The notes below the pieces were generated by a model. It searched no databases, was not told the origin of the DNA, and was given only the letters and a program-made list of their open reading frames with translations. Of a stretch of 64,000 nucleotides of DNA, positions 1-8,275 are shown piece by piece. Positions within the stretch are counted from its first letter, which is position 1. Every line of letters starts with the position of its first letter. The DNA comes from Shimia gijangensis (lineage in GTDB: Bacteria > Pseudomonadota > Alphaproteobacteria > Rhodobacterales > Rhodobacteraceae): assembly GCF_900142085.1 (NCBI RefSeq), contig NZ_FQZQ01000011.1:62001-126000 (forward strand), in the 5' to 3' direction. The translations under genes and the position numbers were made by a program.

Positions 1-115
1 TCAGGGTACCGGCTATTCCGGCATCGAGAACCCGTTGTTCTTTAAAGAGAACACGCGCATGTTCTATGGTGACGCGAAACAGTCACTGGACAGCCTGTTG
101 AACCTGATCAGCTGA
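1..115 (+). CDS. pntB: NAD(P) transhydrogenase subunit beta, C-terminal fragment
   Basis: Only the last 37 codons are inside the window; the gene begins upstream. The fragment contains [20 protein letters not shown] followed by GDAK and an LLNLIS end, which matches the conserved C-terminus of PntB, the NADP(H)-binding and membrane subunit of the proton-translocating transhydrogenase that makes NADPH from NADH at the cost of proton-motive force. pntA would be expected upstream, outside the window. A strong hairpin terminator follows 21 bases after the stop, so this is the end of its transcription unit. The call rests on recognising the family tail. Confidence 0.85.
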   Translation, partial: QGTGYSGIENPLFFKENTRMFYGDAKQSLDSLLNLIS

Positions 116-136
116 ATTTGATCGTACATGTTTGGA

Positions 137-167
137 AAAGGCGCTCCGGTCGGGGCGCCTTTTTCTA
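137..167 (+). terminator. Rho-independent terminator of pntB
   Basis: An 8-bp stem, GGCGCTCC paired with GGGGCGCC (one G-T wobble), with loop GGTC, is preceded by AAAA and followed by TTTTTCTATT. It sits just after the pntB stop and before the convergent waaA gene. This is a canonical intrinsic terminator for the plus strand. Confidence 0.85.
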
Positions 168-187
168 TTACAGGATCAGGTTGAAAA

Positions 188-260
188 AGGGGCTCTGCCC
201 CTCGCGCGGCCTTTGCGAGCAAAGGCACCGTTCACCCCGGGATATTTCTGACCAGATGAT
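188..260 (+). repeat. Dispersed intergenic repeat, copy A
   Basis: A short GC hairpin (AGGGGC-TCT-GCCCCT, 188-202) is followed, after a spacer containing a second hairpin (GCCTTTGC/GCAAAGGC), by CCCCGGGATATTTCTGACCAGATGATGG. The hairpin-plus-tail design (CCCC-GGA-TATTT...CCAAGATGA) recurs at 14510, 36611 and 57126, always on the plus strand of the window. It lies between the convergent ends of pntB and waaA. This is the most diverged copy in the tail, so membership is inferred from the architecture. Confidence 0.5.
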
Positions 261-286
261 GGACTGGGACGCGCGCCGGCCGGATA

Positions 287-1564
287 CTATTTTATGAGGC
301 CGATCAACTTCTGGACGACAGCTCCACGTGCATTTTTGGCACCTGTCACAAAGGTTTTCGCGTTTGTTTGCAAAACCGCCAGCTGAGCAGAGCCAAACAA
401 GTCTGAGACCGTCTGGCCAAGTGCTCTCCCATCCTGAACCTCTTGGCAAGCGTTAGCTGCGTGCATCTCAGTATAGGCCAGTTCAAAGTTGGCATAATGA
501 GGCCCGTGAAGAACGGCGCAGTCAAAATGGGCAGGCTCATAAGGGTTATGTCCGCCAACGGTGGTAAATGAGCCTGCGATGAACACAATCGGAGCGAGGC
601 TGTACCAGAGGCCGGTTTCCCCCAAAGTGTCTGCAAGGTAGATTTGCGTTTGTCCGGTTATCGGTTGCGCTTTGCTGCGCCGGGCAACCGTCCAGCCTTC
701 AGCCCTGAGGAGCGCTTCGACCGCGTCGCCGCGTTCGGGGTGCCGCGGCGCGAGGATCAGAAGGGCGTCCGGCGATTTGGCAGTGACGATGCGATGTGCC
801 GCGCTGATGTCAGCTTCTTCGCCATCGTGGCTGGAGCTGGCGACCCAAAGGGGGCGGCCTGAAAGGTTGGATTCAAGTGTCTGGGCGGCAGCGTGATCCA
901 CGGGTTGCGCGGCGGCTGCAGCCTTCATGTCTCCGGTGACGGCCAGTTGATCAGGCAACACGCCAAGGCTTTGCAGAGCAGTGCGCGTGCCATCGGTTTG
1001 CGTCATGATGGCGTCAAACCGGATCAGCAGAGATCGCGCTGTGTCTGGTTTTTTCTGCCATTGTTTCAAAGAACTTGCCGACAATCGGGCATTGATCAAC
1101 GCCAATGGGATGCCACGTGCGTGGGCCATGACAATCTGGTTTGGCCAAATCTCGCTTTCAACAAACACGGCCAGATCGGGGTGCCAGTGATCCAGAAACC
1201 GGCGTGTGGCCTGTGGTGTGTCGAGGGGAGAAAACTGATGAAGGACACCATGAGAGAGACGTTGAGCCGCGAGATCTGCGGCTGAGGACGTGGTGGTCGT
1301 GACCAGAACCTGAACGCCTGTGGCAGTGATATCCTGCACCAGATCCAGAATTGACAGAAATTCACCAACGCTGACTGCGTGCATCCAGATCAAGCGGCCT
1401 GAGGGGCGCGGAAGAGAGGCGTGGCCAGAGCGTTCGTCAAAGCGTTCAGCCGGGCCATTTCGCGCCTCAAACCGTTTGCGCGCAGTTCGTTTCGCGATGG
1501 GGGCACCCAGCGCGGTCAGCAGGCGATAAAGCTGGTAGGTTAATGTGAGTGGCGCCGGGGCCAT
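287..1564 (-). CDS. waaA: 3-deoxy-D-manno-octulosonic acid (Kdo) transferase
   Basis: This 425-residue protein has the usual length for WaaA/KdtA (GT30), the inner-membrane glycosyltransferase that adds Kdo from CMP-Kdo to lipid IVA in lipopolysaccharide core assembly. An N-terminal hydrophobic segment (PLTLTYQLYRLLTALGAPIA) should anchor it. HAVSVGEFLS around residue 62 contains the conserved glutamate (E68) that acts as catalytic base in the family. FVESEIWPN and GGHNPYEPA are further family motifs. The start codon overlaps the moaA stop in a TAATG junction, so the two genes are probably co-transcribed even though their pathways differ. Confidence 0.93.
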   Translation of the reverse strand: MAPAPLTLTYQLYRLLTALGAPIAKRTARKRFEARNGPAERFDERSGHASLPRPSGRLIWMHAVSVGEFLSILDLVQDITATGVQVLVTTTTSSAADLAAQRLSHGVLHQFSPLDTPQATRRFLDHWHPDLAVFVESEIWPNQIVMAHARGIPLALINARLSASSLKQWQKKPDTARSLLIRFDAIMTQTDGTRTALQSLGVLPDQLAVTGDMKAAAAAQPVDHAAAQTLESNLSGRPLWVASSSHDGEEADISAAHRIVTAKSPDALLILAPRHPERGDAVEALLRAEGWTVARRSKAQPITGQTQIYLADTLGETGLWYSLAPIVFIAGSFTTVGGHNPYEPAHFDCAVLHGPHYANFELAYTEMHAANACQEVQDGRALGQTVSDLFGSAQLAVLQTNAKTFVTGAKNARGAVVQKLIGLIK

Positions 1565-2571
1565 TAGCCACCTGTGTGGCTCATATGGCGTGACATCTGC
1601 CCATCCACCCTTTGACGCGAATAGTCAAAGTCGTGGCCCTTGGGTTTCAAAGCAATCGCGGCGCGAATGGCTTCTTCCAGCTTGCCTTCTCCCTCGGCAT
1701 TGTCACGCAAAGCGCCACGCAGGTCGGCCATGTCTTCTTGTCCCAGACACATGAACAGCTGGCCGGTGCAGGTCAGGCGCACACGGTTGCAGCTTTCGCA
1801 GAAGTTATGGGTCAAGGGCGTGATAAAGCCAACTTTCTGGCCGGTTTCTTCAAGCCGCACATAGCGTGCAGGCCCACCGGTCCGGTCGGGCAGGTCGGTC
1901 AGCGTATAGGTTTCGGCCAGGGTGGCGCGCAAATCTTTCAGGGGCCAGTATTGATCCAGACGGTTTTCTTCGCCCATTTCGCCCATTGGCATGACTTCGA
2001 TCCATGTCAGATCCATGTCCCGTTCGGCGCACCACTGGGTGATCGGGATCATTTCATCTTCGTTGAAACCTTTGAGGGCCACAGCGTTGATTTTAACCCG
2101 CAATCCGGCTTTTTGAGCCGCATCAATACCGCGCATCACCTGAGGCAAACGCCCCCAGCGCGTGATATCGGTAAACTTGGCTTCTTGAATGGTATCGAGC
2201 GAAATATTCACCCGGCGCATACCTGCCGCATAAAGCTGATCGGCAAAGCGTTCGAGTTGCGAGCCATTTGTGGTCAGGGTCAGCTCGTCCAGGGCACCAC
2301 TCTCAAGATAACGGCCCATGGCCTCAAAAAATGTCATGATGTTGCGTCGCACCAAAGGCTCTCCTCCGGTGATGCGCAATTTGCGCACGCCAAGGCGGAT
2401 GAACGTGGAACACATGCGGTCCAGTTCTTCCAGCGTCAACAACTCTTTCTTGGGTAGAAAGGTCATGTTTTCCGACATGCAATACACACAGCGAAAGTCA
2501 CAACGGTCGGTGACGGAAACGCGCAAGTAATTGACAGCACGTTGGAAGGGGTCGATCAAGGGCGTGTTCAT
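1564..2571 (-). CDS. moaA: GTP 3',8-cyclase, molybdenum cofactor biosynthesis
   Basis: MoaA is a radical-SAM enzyme that cyclises GTP to 3',8-cyclo-7,8-dihydro-GTP, the first step of molybdopterin synthesis. Visible motifs are the N-terminal cluster site CDFRCVYC (CX3CX2C), the C-terminal cluster site [12 protein letters not shown] and a further Cys, and the conserved terminal Gly-Gly (SHTGG). I chose the start giving [20 protein letters not shown] (335 aa); an in-frame start 48 bases upstream would overlap the divergent lipoprotein gene and adds no conserved sequence. No other moa or mog gene is in the window. It overlaps waaA by one base. Confidence 0.93.
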   Translation of the reverse strand: MNTPLIDPFQRAVNYLRVSVTDRCDFRCVYCMSENMTFLPKKELLTLEELDRMCSTFIRLGVRKLRITGGEPLVRRNIMTFFEAMGRYLESGALDELTLTTNGSQLERFADQLYAAGMRRVNISLDTIQEAKFTDITRWGRLPQVMRGIDAAQKAGLRVKINAVALKGFNEDEMIPITQWCAERDMDLTWIEVMPMGEMGEENRLDQYWPLKDLRATLAETYTLTDLPDRTGGPARYVRLEETGQKVGFITPLTHNFCESCNRVRLTCTGQLFMCLGQEDMADLRGALRDNAEGEGKLEEAIRAAIALKPKGHDFDYSRQRVDGQMSRHMSHTGG

Positions 2572-2613
2572 GACGATATAGGTAGTTCCAAAGCGGTACA
2601 GGGGCAAGGGCAG

Positions 2614-3063
2614 ATGCAAAAGGATATCTGGGGAATGGTAGGTTTGGTGGCGGTTGGACTGGCGGGGTGTTCCGGGGACCCGTTGTGGCCAAAACGATCG
2701 GCTGAAACCGCTGAAATTGCGCCGCTACCAGAGGGTATCGTGCGGCCGGTTGCACGCCCTGACGATCGATCGGCAAGCCTCGGCGAGACTGCCAATGACG
2801 CCCCTGTTGCGCAGGCAAAAGGGTCTTTGGGCACAACAATTGTGTCCTTGGGAACGCCCACAGAGCCCGGTCTTTGGATAAAGACGCCTTTGGTCAAAGG
2901 GCCAGGCAAAGGTCGCGTCAGTTTTCGGGGTAAAACCATCGACGTTAAGCTGATTGCGATCGAGGGCGAAGCGTCTGCGGGGTCAAGATTGTCGATGCAA
3001 GCCATGCAGGCCTTGGGTATTCCCCTAACGGATCTGGCAGAGGTTCAGGTTCTCGCAATCTGA
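2614..3063 (+). CDS. Small lipoprotein, conserved hypothetical
   Basis: This 149-residue protein has a clear lipoprotein signal: [20 protein letters not shown], with lipobox L-A-G-C. The mature part is Pro/Ala-rich and ends in a compact domain with [19 protein letters not shown] and a final [13 protein letters not shown] chose the ATG at 2614 because it directly precedes the signal peptide and follows a purine-rich stretch (GGGGCAAGGGCAG). Similar roseobacter proteins are sometimes labelled as D-galactarate dehydratase, which nothing here supports. It is divergent from moaA across about 40 bases, and its stop lies one base from the convergent AlkD-type gene. Function unknown. Confidence 0.75.
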   Translation: MQKDIWGMVGLVAVGLAGCSGDPLWPKRSAETAEIAPLPEGIVRPVARPDDRSASLGETANDAPVAQAKGSLGTTIVSLGTPTEPGLWIKTPLVKGPGKGRVSFRGKTIDVKLIAIEGEASAGSRLSMQAMQALGIPLTDLAEVQVLAI

Positions 3064-3064
3064 T

Positions 3065-3742
3065 TTATTTCAGATACTTACCTGCTTCTTTCCGCGCAAA
3101 GGGTTTCATCTGATCGCCATAAGTTTCCAGAAAGGCAATCACCCGGTCTGGATCATGTTTGGAAAGATCACGCAGCCACCAGGCCACGGCCTTTTGGATG
3201 AACCAGTCGGTGTCCTGAACATAGATGGCGGCCCAGCCCAATACTCGATCTCTGATTTCCATATCCTGAGGTTTGGGATGGTTTTGTTTGGTCCAGGGCA
3301 GGGTGATGACCAGTGTCGCGCGGCGCGTCCACATATGATCCGAGGTCGTCCAAGTCTCAACCGTCAGAACACGCGATGGATCAGCCATCAGCCGTTTCTG
3401 TCCGGCCATGCAGGCGTGATCCGCAATGGCCCAACTGTCAAAGTCGGGCACCCAGCTTTGAATGAGGTCCCATGCGGCATCATCGGGGCGCAATCGGGCC
3501 TGTGTCAGCAGCTTGGCGGCGGCGATACGTGCTTCAAAGATATCACTTTGCCACAGCCCATCCGCCAAGTTGACGCGTTCCTCCACCGTCAGAGTCTGTC
3601 GCCAGGTTTTGGTCAGGTCATTGGTGGCCGGATTGGGCACCCCCAGAACTTCGCGGGTTTGTTTATGGTATACTGCCATTTGCTCGGAGCGACCGGGTTC
3701 TGACATGATTTTCAATGCGTTAAGAGCAGACTCAGGTGTCAT
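3065..3742 (-). CDS. DNA alkylation repair protein, AlkD-like
   Basis: This 225-residue all-helical protein matches the AlkD-type HEAT-like-repeat glycosylases, which excise positively charged N3- and N7-alkylpurines. Family features are the WDLIQSWVPDFDSWAIADH block with its conserved Trp/Asp, the MWTRRATLV block, and WFIQKAVAWWLRDLSKHDP near the C-terminus. The ATG at 3742 has GGGGA five bases upstream; an in-frame TTG at 3754 is the alternative. The start lies inside the end of the PNPOx-like gene (11-base overlap), so translation is likely coupled. A second, unrelated-class alkylation-repair gene (AlkC-like) is at 46920. Confidence 0.85.
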   Translation of the reverse strand: MTPESALNALKIMSEPGRSEQMAVYHKQTREVLGVPNPATNDLTKTWRQTLTVEERVNLADGLWQSDIFEARIAAAKLLTQARLRPDDAAWDLIQSWVPDFDSWAIADHACMAGQKRLMADPSRVLTVETWTTSDHMWTRRATLVITLPWTKQNHPKPQDMEIRDRVLGWAAIYVQDTDWFIQKAVAWWLRDLSKHDPDRVIAFLETYGDQMKPFARKEAGKYLK

Positions 3743-4289
3743 CAACGTCCCCAATTATACCGGTAGGCATGCCATCAATTGTGCTTTGGTTGCGATCTTT
3801 CCAGTAGGTTTTTATCCCTTCTGTGCCGCGGTCTGCAGTCCACTTTGTCAGCGTGTCACGGTCTCCGGCAAAATCAAAGAACGGCACAGCAAACCCGCAA
3901 GAGCTCTGCACCAGATCAATTTTTAGATCGTACAGCTGACGTGCGCCATCAGAGGCCGCAAAATGAGCGTTCAAATTGTCCCAGTCGGTGTCACGTGGAT
4001 GCAATGTGCGTGCCGAGCCAAAGGCGCGCAAAATCATCGGACGTTTTTCAAATCCACACCACATCAGCGTCATGCGGTTCACTTTTTGCAGGTGGCCCGC
4101 TGTTTCGTTGCCGCTGCCGGTGTGGTTACGCCACAAAATGCGATTGGCGGAAAGAACGCGCAACGAATCCATGCCCTTTGGTGAAATATTTACGCGGCCT
4201 TCAGCAGCTGCACTTCCAACAAAGAAAATGTGCTGTGCTTCGATAAAGGCCACGTGGTTGTCTTCGAGTTCTGGAAACTGTTTGCCCAT
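3732..4289 (-). CDS. Pyridoxamine 5'-phosphate oxidase family protein (FMN-binding fold)
   Basis: This 185-residue protein has the split-barrel flavin-reductase/PNPOx-like fold: an N-terminal helix followed by IFFVGSAAAEGRVNISPKGMDSLRVL, NRILWRNHTGSGNETAGHLQ, and RMTLMWCGFEKRPMILRAFG. This resembles the general stress-type PNPOx-like group rather than the vitamin B6 enzyme PdxH, so the substrate is unknown. It follows glmS by three bases and overlaps the AlkD-type gene by 11 bases, which suggests a glmU-glmS-PNPOx-alkD transcription unit. Flavin binding is inferred from family membership. Confidence 0.8.
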   Translation of the reverse strand: MGKQFPELEDNHVAFIEAQHIFFVGSAAAEGRVNISPKGMDSLRVLSANRILWRNHTGSGNETAGHLQKVNRMTLMWCGFEKRPMILRAFGSARTLHPRDTDWDNLNAHFAASDGARQLYDLKIDLVQSSCGFAVPFFDFAGDRDTLTKWTADRGTEGIKTYWKDRNQSTIDGMPTGIIGDVDDT

Positions 4290-4292
4290 GGA

Positions 4293-6116
4293 TCACTCAA
4301 CCGTCACAGATTTGGCGAGGTTGCGTGGTTGATCGACATCTGTGCCTTTGGCGACTGCTGTGTAATAGGCCAAAAGCTGTGCCGGAATAGCATAAAGGAT
4401 AGGGGACAAGATGGGGTCGACTTCCGGCAGAACAATGGTTTCCCAAACGTCTTCTCCACTTTCTACGGCGCCCTCCTGATCAGTGATCAACAGGACCTGA
4501 CCGCTGCGCGCCAGAACTTCTTGCATGTTGCTAACAGTTTTGTCGAACAACCGGTCGCGTGGGGCCAGCACAATGACCGGAACATGTTCGTCAATCAACG
4601 CAATGGGGCCATGTTTAAGCTCACCTGAAGCATAAGCTTCGGCGTGTATATAGCTGATTTCTTTTAATTTAAGAGCGGCTTCCATCGCGAGCGGGTACAT
4701 GACTCCGCGACCTAAAAACAGAATATCGCGTGCCTCGGCCAGCTTGCGGGATACCGCGCGCAAAGGGTCTTGGAGACCCAGTGCTGCGTTCAGAATACCT
4801 GGCATGGACCGCAGAGCCGACAGTTTGCCCTGAATTTCGTCTTTGCTCATTACGCCGCGCTCCGAAGCCGCCTTGAGCGCCATCATCAATAACACCGTCA
4901 GTTGACAGGTAAAGGCTTTGGTAGAGGCCACACCAATTTCGGTGCCCGCGAAAATCGGTAAAACCAAATCGCTTTCACGCGCAATTGAGCTCTCGGGAAC
5001 ATTCACAACTGAGACGATTTGTTCGGCCTTCCCCTCGCAAAATCGCAACGCTGCGAGGGTGTCTGCAGTTTCTCCGGACTGACTGACAAAGACTGCCACA
5101 GTGCCCTTGGTCACCGGCGGCTCACGGTACCTGAATTCTGAGGCAACATCGACTTCGACAGGAATTCCCGCCAGCTGTTCGAACCAGTATTTTGCGGTAA
5201 CGCAGGCATAATACGCGGTACCACAGGCCACCATGGTCAGACGCTCGATTTTGGTGAAATCCAGCCCGGGATCAGGCAAGACAACCGAATTTCCATTGGA
5301 TGAAAGATAGTGCTGAATAGCGTCACCAATTACGGTTGGCTGTTCGGCAATTTCCTTTGCCATGAAGTGCTTATGCCCACCCTTGTCGACGCGGGCCTGA
5401 TCAAGACGAATGGTACGTTTTTGTCGATTGGCGATCTGTCCGGCCTGGTTGCGGATTTCCAGCGATGTTCGGGTTAAAACGGCACTGTCACCCTCATCCA
5501 GATACGTGATCTGGTCGGTCAAAGGCGCCAGAGCAATCGCGTCAGATCCAACAAACATCTCGCCATCACCGTGGCCGATCGCCAACGGGGACCCTTTGCG
5601 TGCAGCGACGATCAAATCTTCCTCGCCTTCAAACAAAAAGGCCAATGCAAAGGCTCCATCCAGGCGGGACAGGGTCTTATGGGCGGCCTCAACTGGCGAA
5701 AACCCATCGTCCAGATAGCTTTGTGTCAATAGGGCGACGGTTTCGGTATCGGTTTCTGTTACAAAATCGATTCCGACCTCGGCCAACTCGGCGCGTAGGT
5801 CACGGAAGTTTTCAATAATGCCATTGTGGACAACGGCCACCGGGCCTGCCTGATGTGGATGCGCATTGTCGATAGAAGGCGCGCCATGGGTCGCCCAGCG
5901 TGTATGGCCAATACCTGATTTACCCGGCAGAGGGTTATGTACCAAAAGGTCGCTGAGATTGACCAGTTTTCCGACGGCCCGTCGGCGGTCCAGAGCCCCT
6001 TTGTAAACTGTCGCAATTCCAGCACTGTCATAGCCACGATATTCCAACCGCTTCAGCGCATCTACCAGGATCGGGCTTGCCTCGTGGTCGCTAAGGACCC
6101 CAATGATTCCGCACAT
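4293..6116 (-). CDS. glmS: Glutamine-fructose-6-phosphate aminotransferase (isomerising)
   Basis: GlmS (607 aa, full length) converts fructose-6-phosphate and glutamine to glucosamine-6-phosphate, the entry into UDP-GlcNAc, peptidoglycan and lipid A. The Ntn glutaminase domain starts MCGIIGVLSDHEA, where Cys2 becomes the nucleophile after Met removal. HTRWATHGAPS is the glutamine-site motif. Two SIS domains follow (VACGTAYYAC; SQSGETADT; FLGRGVMYPLA), and the protein ends with the conserved NLAKSVTVE. The start overlaps the glmU stop by one base (TAATG), so the two steps of the same pathway are translationally coupled. No glmS ribozyme is possible in this arrangement. Confidence 0.97.
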   Translation of the reverse strand: MCGIIGVLSDHEASPILVDALKRLEYRGYDSAGIATVYKGALDRRRAVGKLVNLSDLLVHNPLPGKSGIGHTRWATHGAPSIDNAHPHQAGPVAVVHNGIIENFRDLRAELAEVGIDFVTETDTETVALLTQSYLDDGFSPVEAAHKTLSRLDGAFALAFLFEGEEDLIVAARKGSPLAIGHGDGEMFVGSDAIALAPLTDQITYLDEGDSAVLTRTSLEIRNQAGQIANRQKRTIRLDQARVDKGGHKHFMAKEIAEQPTVIGDAIQHYLSSNGNSVVLPDPGLDFTKIERLTMVACGTAYYACVTAKYWFEQLAGIPVEVDVASEFRYREPPVTKGTVAVFVSQSGETADTLAALRFCEGKAEQIVSVVNVPESSIARESDLVLPIFAGTEIGVASTKAFTCQLTVLLMMALKAASERGVMSKDEIQGKLSALRSMPGILNAALGLQDPLRAVSRKLAEARDILFLGRGVMYPLAMEAALKLKEISYIHAEAYASGELKHGPIALIDEHVPVIVLAPRDRLFDKTVSNMQEVLARSGQVLLITDQEGAVESGEDVWETIVLPEVDPILSPILYAIPAQLLAYYTAVAKGTDVDQPRNLAKSVTVE

Positions 6117-7471
6117 TAATTTGCCTTTTCTGACATATTTTTCTTTTTCAGCTTTAACATTTCGAACAATTTATGAGCCAATCCCAATTTGTTGACTTGC
6201 GGTGCTCGGGCAAGGGCCAGAGCGTCGTCGGGGACGTCTTTTGTTACAACTGAACCGCTTCCCGTCATGGCATTATTGCCAATAGAAACCGGAGCAACCA
6301 ACATCGTGTTTGAGCCGATAAAGGCGTTGGCCCCGATCGTGGTTTTGTGCTTCATCACGCCATCATAGTTGCAGGTGATTGTACCCGCGCCAATGTTGCT
6401 GGCCGCCCCGATACTTGCGTCGCCGACATAAGACAGGTGGTTCACTTTTGCGCCCGTGTCGATCATGGCATTTTTAATTTCCACAAAATTGCCAACCCGG
6501 ACGTCCTCTGCCAACTCGGCACCCGGACGCAGCCTCGCATATGGTCCGACAACACCGCCCCGCGAAACGTGGCACCCTTCCAGATGCGAAAAAGCTCGAA
6601 TGTGGACGCCACTTTCTACAGTGACGTCGGGACCAAAATAGACATTGGGTTCAATCACTGTGTCGCGACCAACCACGGTGTCAAAGGATAACATAACGGT
6701 TTCAGGTTGCTGCAGGGTGACACCCATTTCCATCAGGTCTTTGCGTGCGCGAGATTGAAAAGTAGCCTCGGCCTCGGCCAGTTGAGCCCGCGAGTTGACC
6801 CCCAATGTCTCGGCCTCATCGCAGGCAACAGCGGTCACCGAAAGGCCTCGGTCGCGTGCAATTCCAACGATGTCCGGGAGATAGTATTCCCCTTGGGCAT
6901 TATTGGCTTCTACCGCATCGATCAAATCAAATAGCGTAGATTTTTCAGCCAGAATTACACCACTGTTACAGAATGATATGTCCCGTTGTTCATCTGTCGC
7001 GTCTGCATATTCGATGATCTCTTCCAACCGATCTCCCCGCATGACCAAGCGGCCATATTTGCCGGGATCGGCGGCTTCGAATCCAAGCACAACAACCGCA
7101 TTGTCCCCGCGCGCGACAACCATTTTTTCGAGCGTCTCCGGGCGCACAAAAGGCGTATCCCCAAACAGAACAATCACATCGCCCTCAAAGTCAGCCAATG
7201 CTTCCTGAGCGGCGGCAACAGCATGAGCGGTGCCGTTCTGGCTTTCTTGCAAAACCACCTGAGCTTCGGGCGCGAATTCAGCCACTGACTTTCGCACGTC
7301 ATCAAAACCATGCCCCGCAACCACAACGTTGCGCGCAGGTTCCAGTGCCGCGCCGGACATCATGGCGTGCGCCAGCATTGGTGCATTTGCGATCTGGTGC
7401 AGCACCTTAGGCTGGTCCGAATTCATCCGTGTGCCTTTGCCTGCGGCAAGGATGACGAGGGCTATGCTCAT
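6116..7471 (-). CDS. glmU: Bifunctional GlcNAc-1-phosphate uridyltransferase / glucosamine-1-phosphate acetyltransferase
   Basis: GlmU (451 aa) acetylates GlcN-1-P and then uridylates GlcNAc-1-P to give UDP-GlcNAc. The N-terminal pyrophosphorylase motif is LAAGKGTRMNSDQPKVLH, with LFGDTPFVRPE in the nucleotide-binding region. The C-terminal half is a left-handed beta-helix with hexapeptide repeats, and contains RLRPGAEL, NFVEIKNA, NHLSYVGDA and GTITCNYDG, which are acetyl-CoA and sugar-site motifs. It lies upstream of glmS in the same operon and is divergent from gph across 132 bases, where the promoters for both directions should lie. Confidence 0.97.
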   Translation of the reverse strand: MSIALVILAAGKGTRMNSDQPKVLHQIANAPMLAHAMMSGAALEPARNVVVAGHGFDDVRKSVAEFAPEAQVVLQESQNGTAHAVAAAQEALADFEGDVIVLFGDTPFVRPETLEKMVVARGDNAVVVLGFEAADPGKYGRLVMRGDRLEEIIEYADATDEQRDISFCNSGVILAEKSTLFDLIDAVEANNAQGEYYLPDIVGIARDRGLSVTAVACDEAETLGVNSRAQLAEAEATFQSRARKDLMEMGVTLQQPETVMLSFDTVVGRDTVIEPNVYFGPDVTVESGVHIRAFSHLEGCHVSRGGVVGPYARLRPGAELAEDVRVGNFVEIKNAMIDTGAKVNHLSYVGDASIGAASNIGAGTITCNYDGVMKHKTTIGANAFIGSNTMLVAPVSIGNNAMTGSGSVVTKDVPDDALALARAPQVNKLGLAHKLFEMLKLKKKNMSEKAN

Positions 7472-7603
7472 GTGTTTTCTCTTTGTATTTGTGTTGCGCC
7501 CGTTTTATCCGTTCAAAGTATCGGCGCAAGGTCGGTTCCCATCAAAAGGCGTTACCGGGTTGTAACAGCAATGGGCGGAAACATGCCATTTAGAGGGTGC
7601 AGA

Positions 7604-8275
7604 ATGCGAACAGTGGTTTTTGATCTCGATGGCACATTGGCGGATACCAGTGGAGATTTGCTGGCGGCGGCGAATGCGTGTTTCCGCGCCATGGGAGAAG
7701 GAGACGTGCTGGAGGTTGAAACAGATGCCGGCACTGCGCTGCGTGGTGGCAAGGCCATGTTGACACTTGGCCTGACCCGCCTTGGGCGACTAGATCAGGC
7801 GTTAGTCGAAAAATATTACCCAATGTTGCTAGAGGCTTATAGTGGGGCGATCGATCATCATACGGTGATATATCCGGGTGCAATGGACGCAGTCGAACGT
7901 TTGGCGCAGCTTGGCTATGGGGTTGGCATCTGCACCAACAAACCTGAAGCTCTGGCAGAAAAACTGATGACGTCTTTAGGGGTGCGGAATGCCTTTGGAG
8001 CCCTTGTTGGCGCCGATACTTTGCCTGTGCGCAAGCCAGACCCGGAACCCTTGTTCGAAACGGCACGTCGGTTGGGCGGTGATCCAGCGAAAACCGTGTT
8101 AATCGGGGATTCTGTTACGGATCGTGACACAGCACGGTCAGCCAAGGTGCCTTCTGTGTTGGTCACTTTTGGCCCCAGCGGCGAGGATATGGCCGCGCTG
8201 GAGCCTGAGGCGTTGTTGAAGGATTACGCAGACCTGCCAGCGTTGGTTCAGGACCTGATTGGTCGCAATAGTTGA
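7604..8275 (+). CDS. gph: Phosphoglycolate phosphatase-like HAD hydrolase
   Basis: This 223-residue haloacid-dehalogenase-family phosphatase starts MRTVVFDLDGTLADTSGDLL, containing the DxD nucleophile and acid (motif I). Motif II is GICTNKPEA, and motifs III/IV are VRKPDPEPLF and VLIGDSVTDRDTA. It resembles Gph, which clears 2-phosphoglycolate, but HAD substrate assignment from sequence is uncertain. The start at 7604 has AGAGGG seven bases upstream; the frame stays open much further upstream, over the glmU 5' end, but without family sequence. Its 3' end overlaps the convergent MmgE/PrpD gene by 28 bases. Confidence 0.82.
   Translation: MRTVVFDLDGTLADTSGDLLAAANACFRAMGEGDVLEVETDAGTALRGGKAMLTLGLTRLGRLDQALVEKYYPMLLEAYSGAIDHHTVIYPGAMDAVERLAQLGYGVGICTNKPEALAEKLMTSLGVRNAFGALVGADTLPVRKPDPEPLFETARRLGGDPAKTVLIGDSVTDRDTARSAKVPSVLVTFGPSGEDMAALEPEALLKDYADLPALVQDLIGRNS

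Noticed and set aside
1612-2457. A 281-codon plus-strand frame opposite moaA.
   Set aside because: Mirror of moaA codon structure with no motif of its own.
3065-3754. TTG at 3754 as the AlkD-type start.
   Set aside because: The ATG at 3742 has a better ribosome-binding site (GGGGA, five-base spacing) and keeps the family N-terminus.
7310-7603. An upstream extension of the gph frame by 98 codons.
   Set aside because: It runs over the glmU 5' end and has no HAD sequence; the start before MRTVVFDLDGT is supported by AGAGGG.
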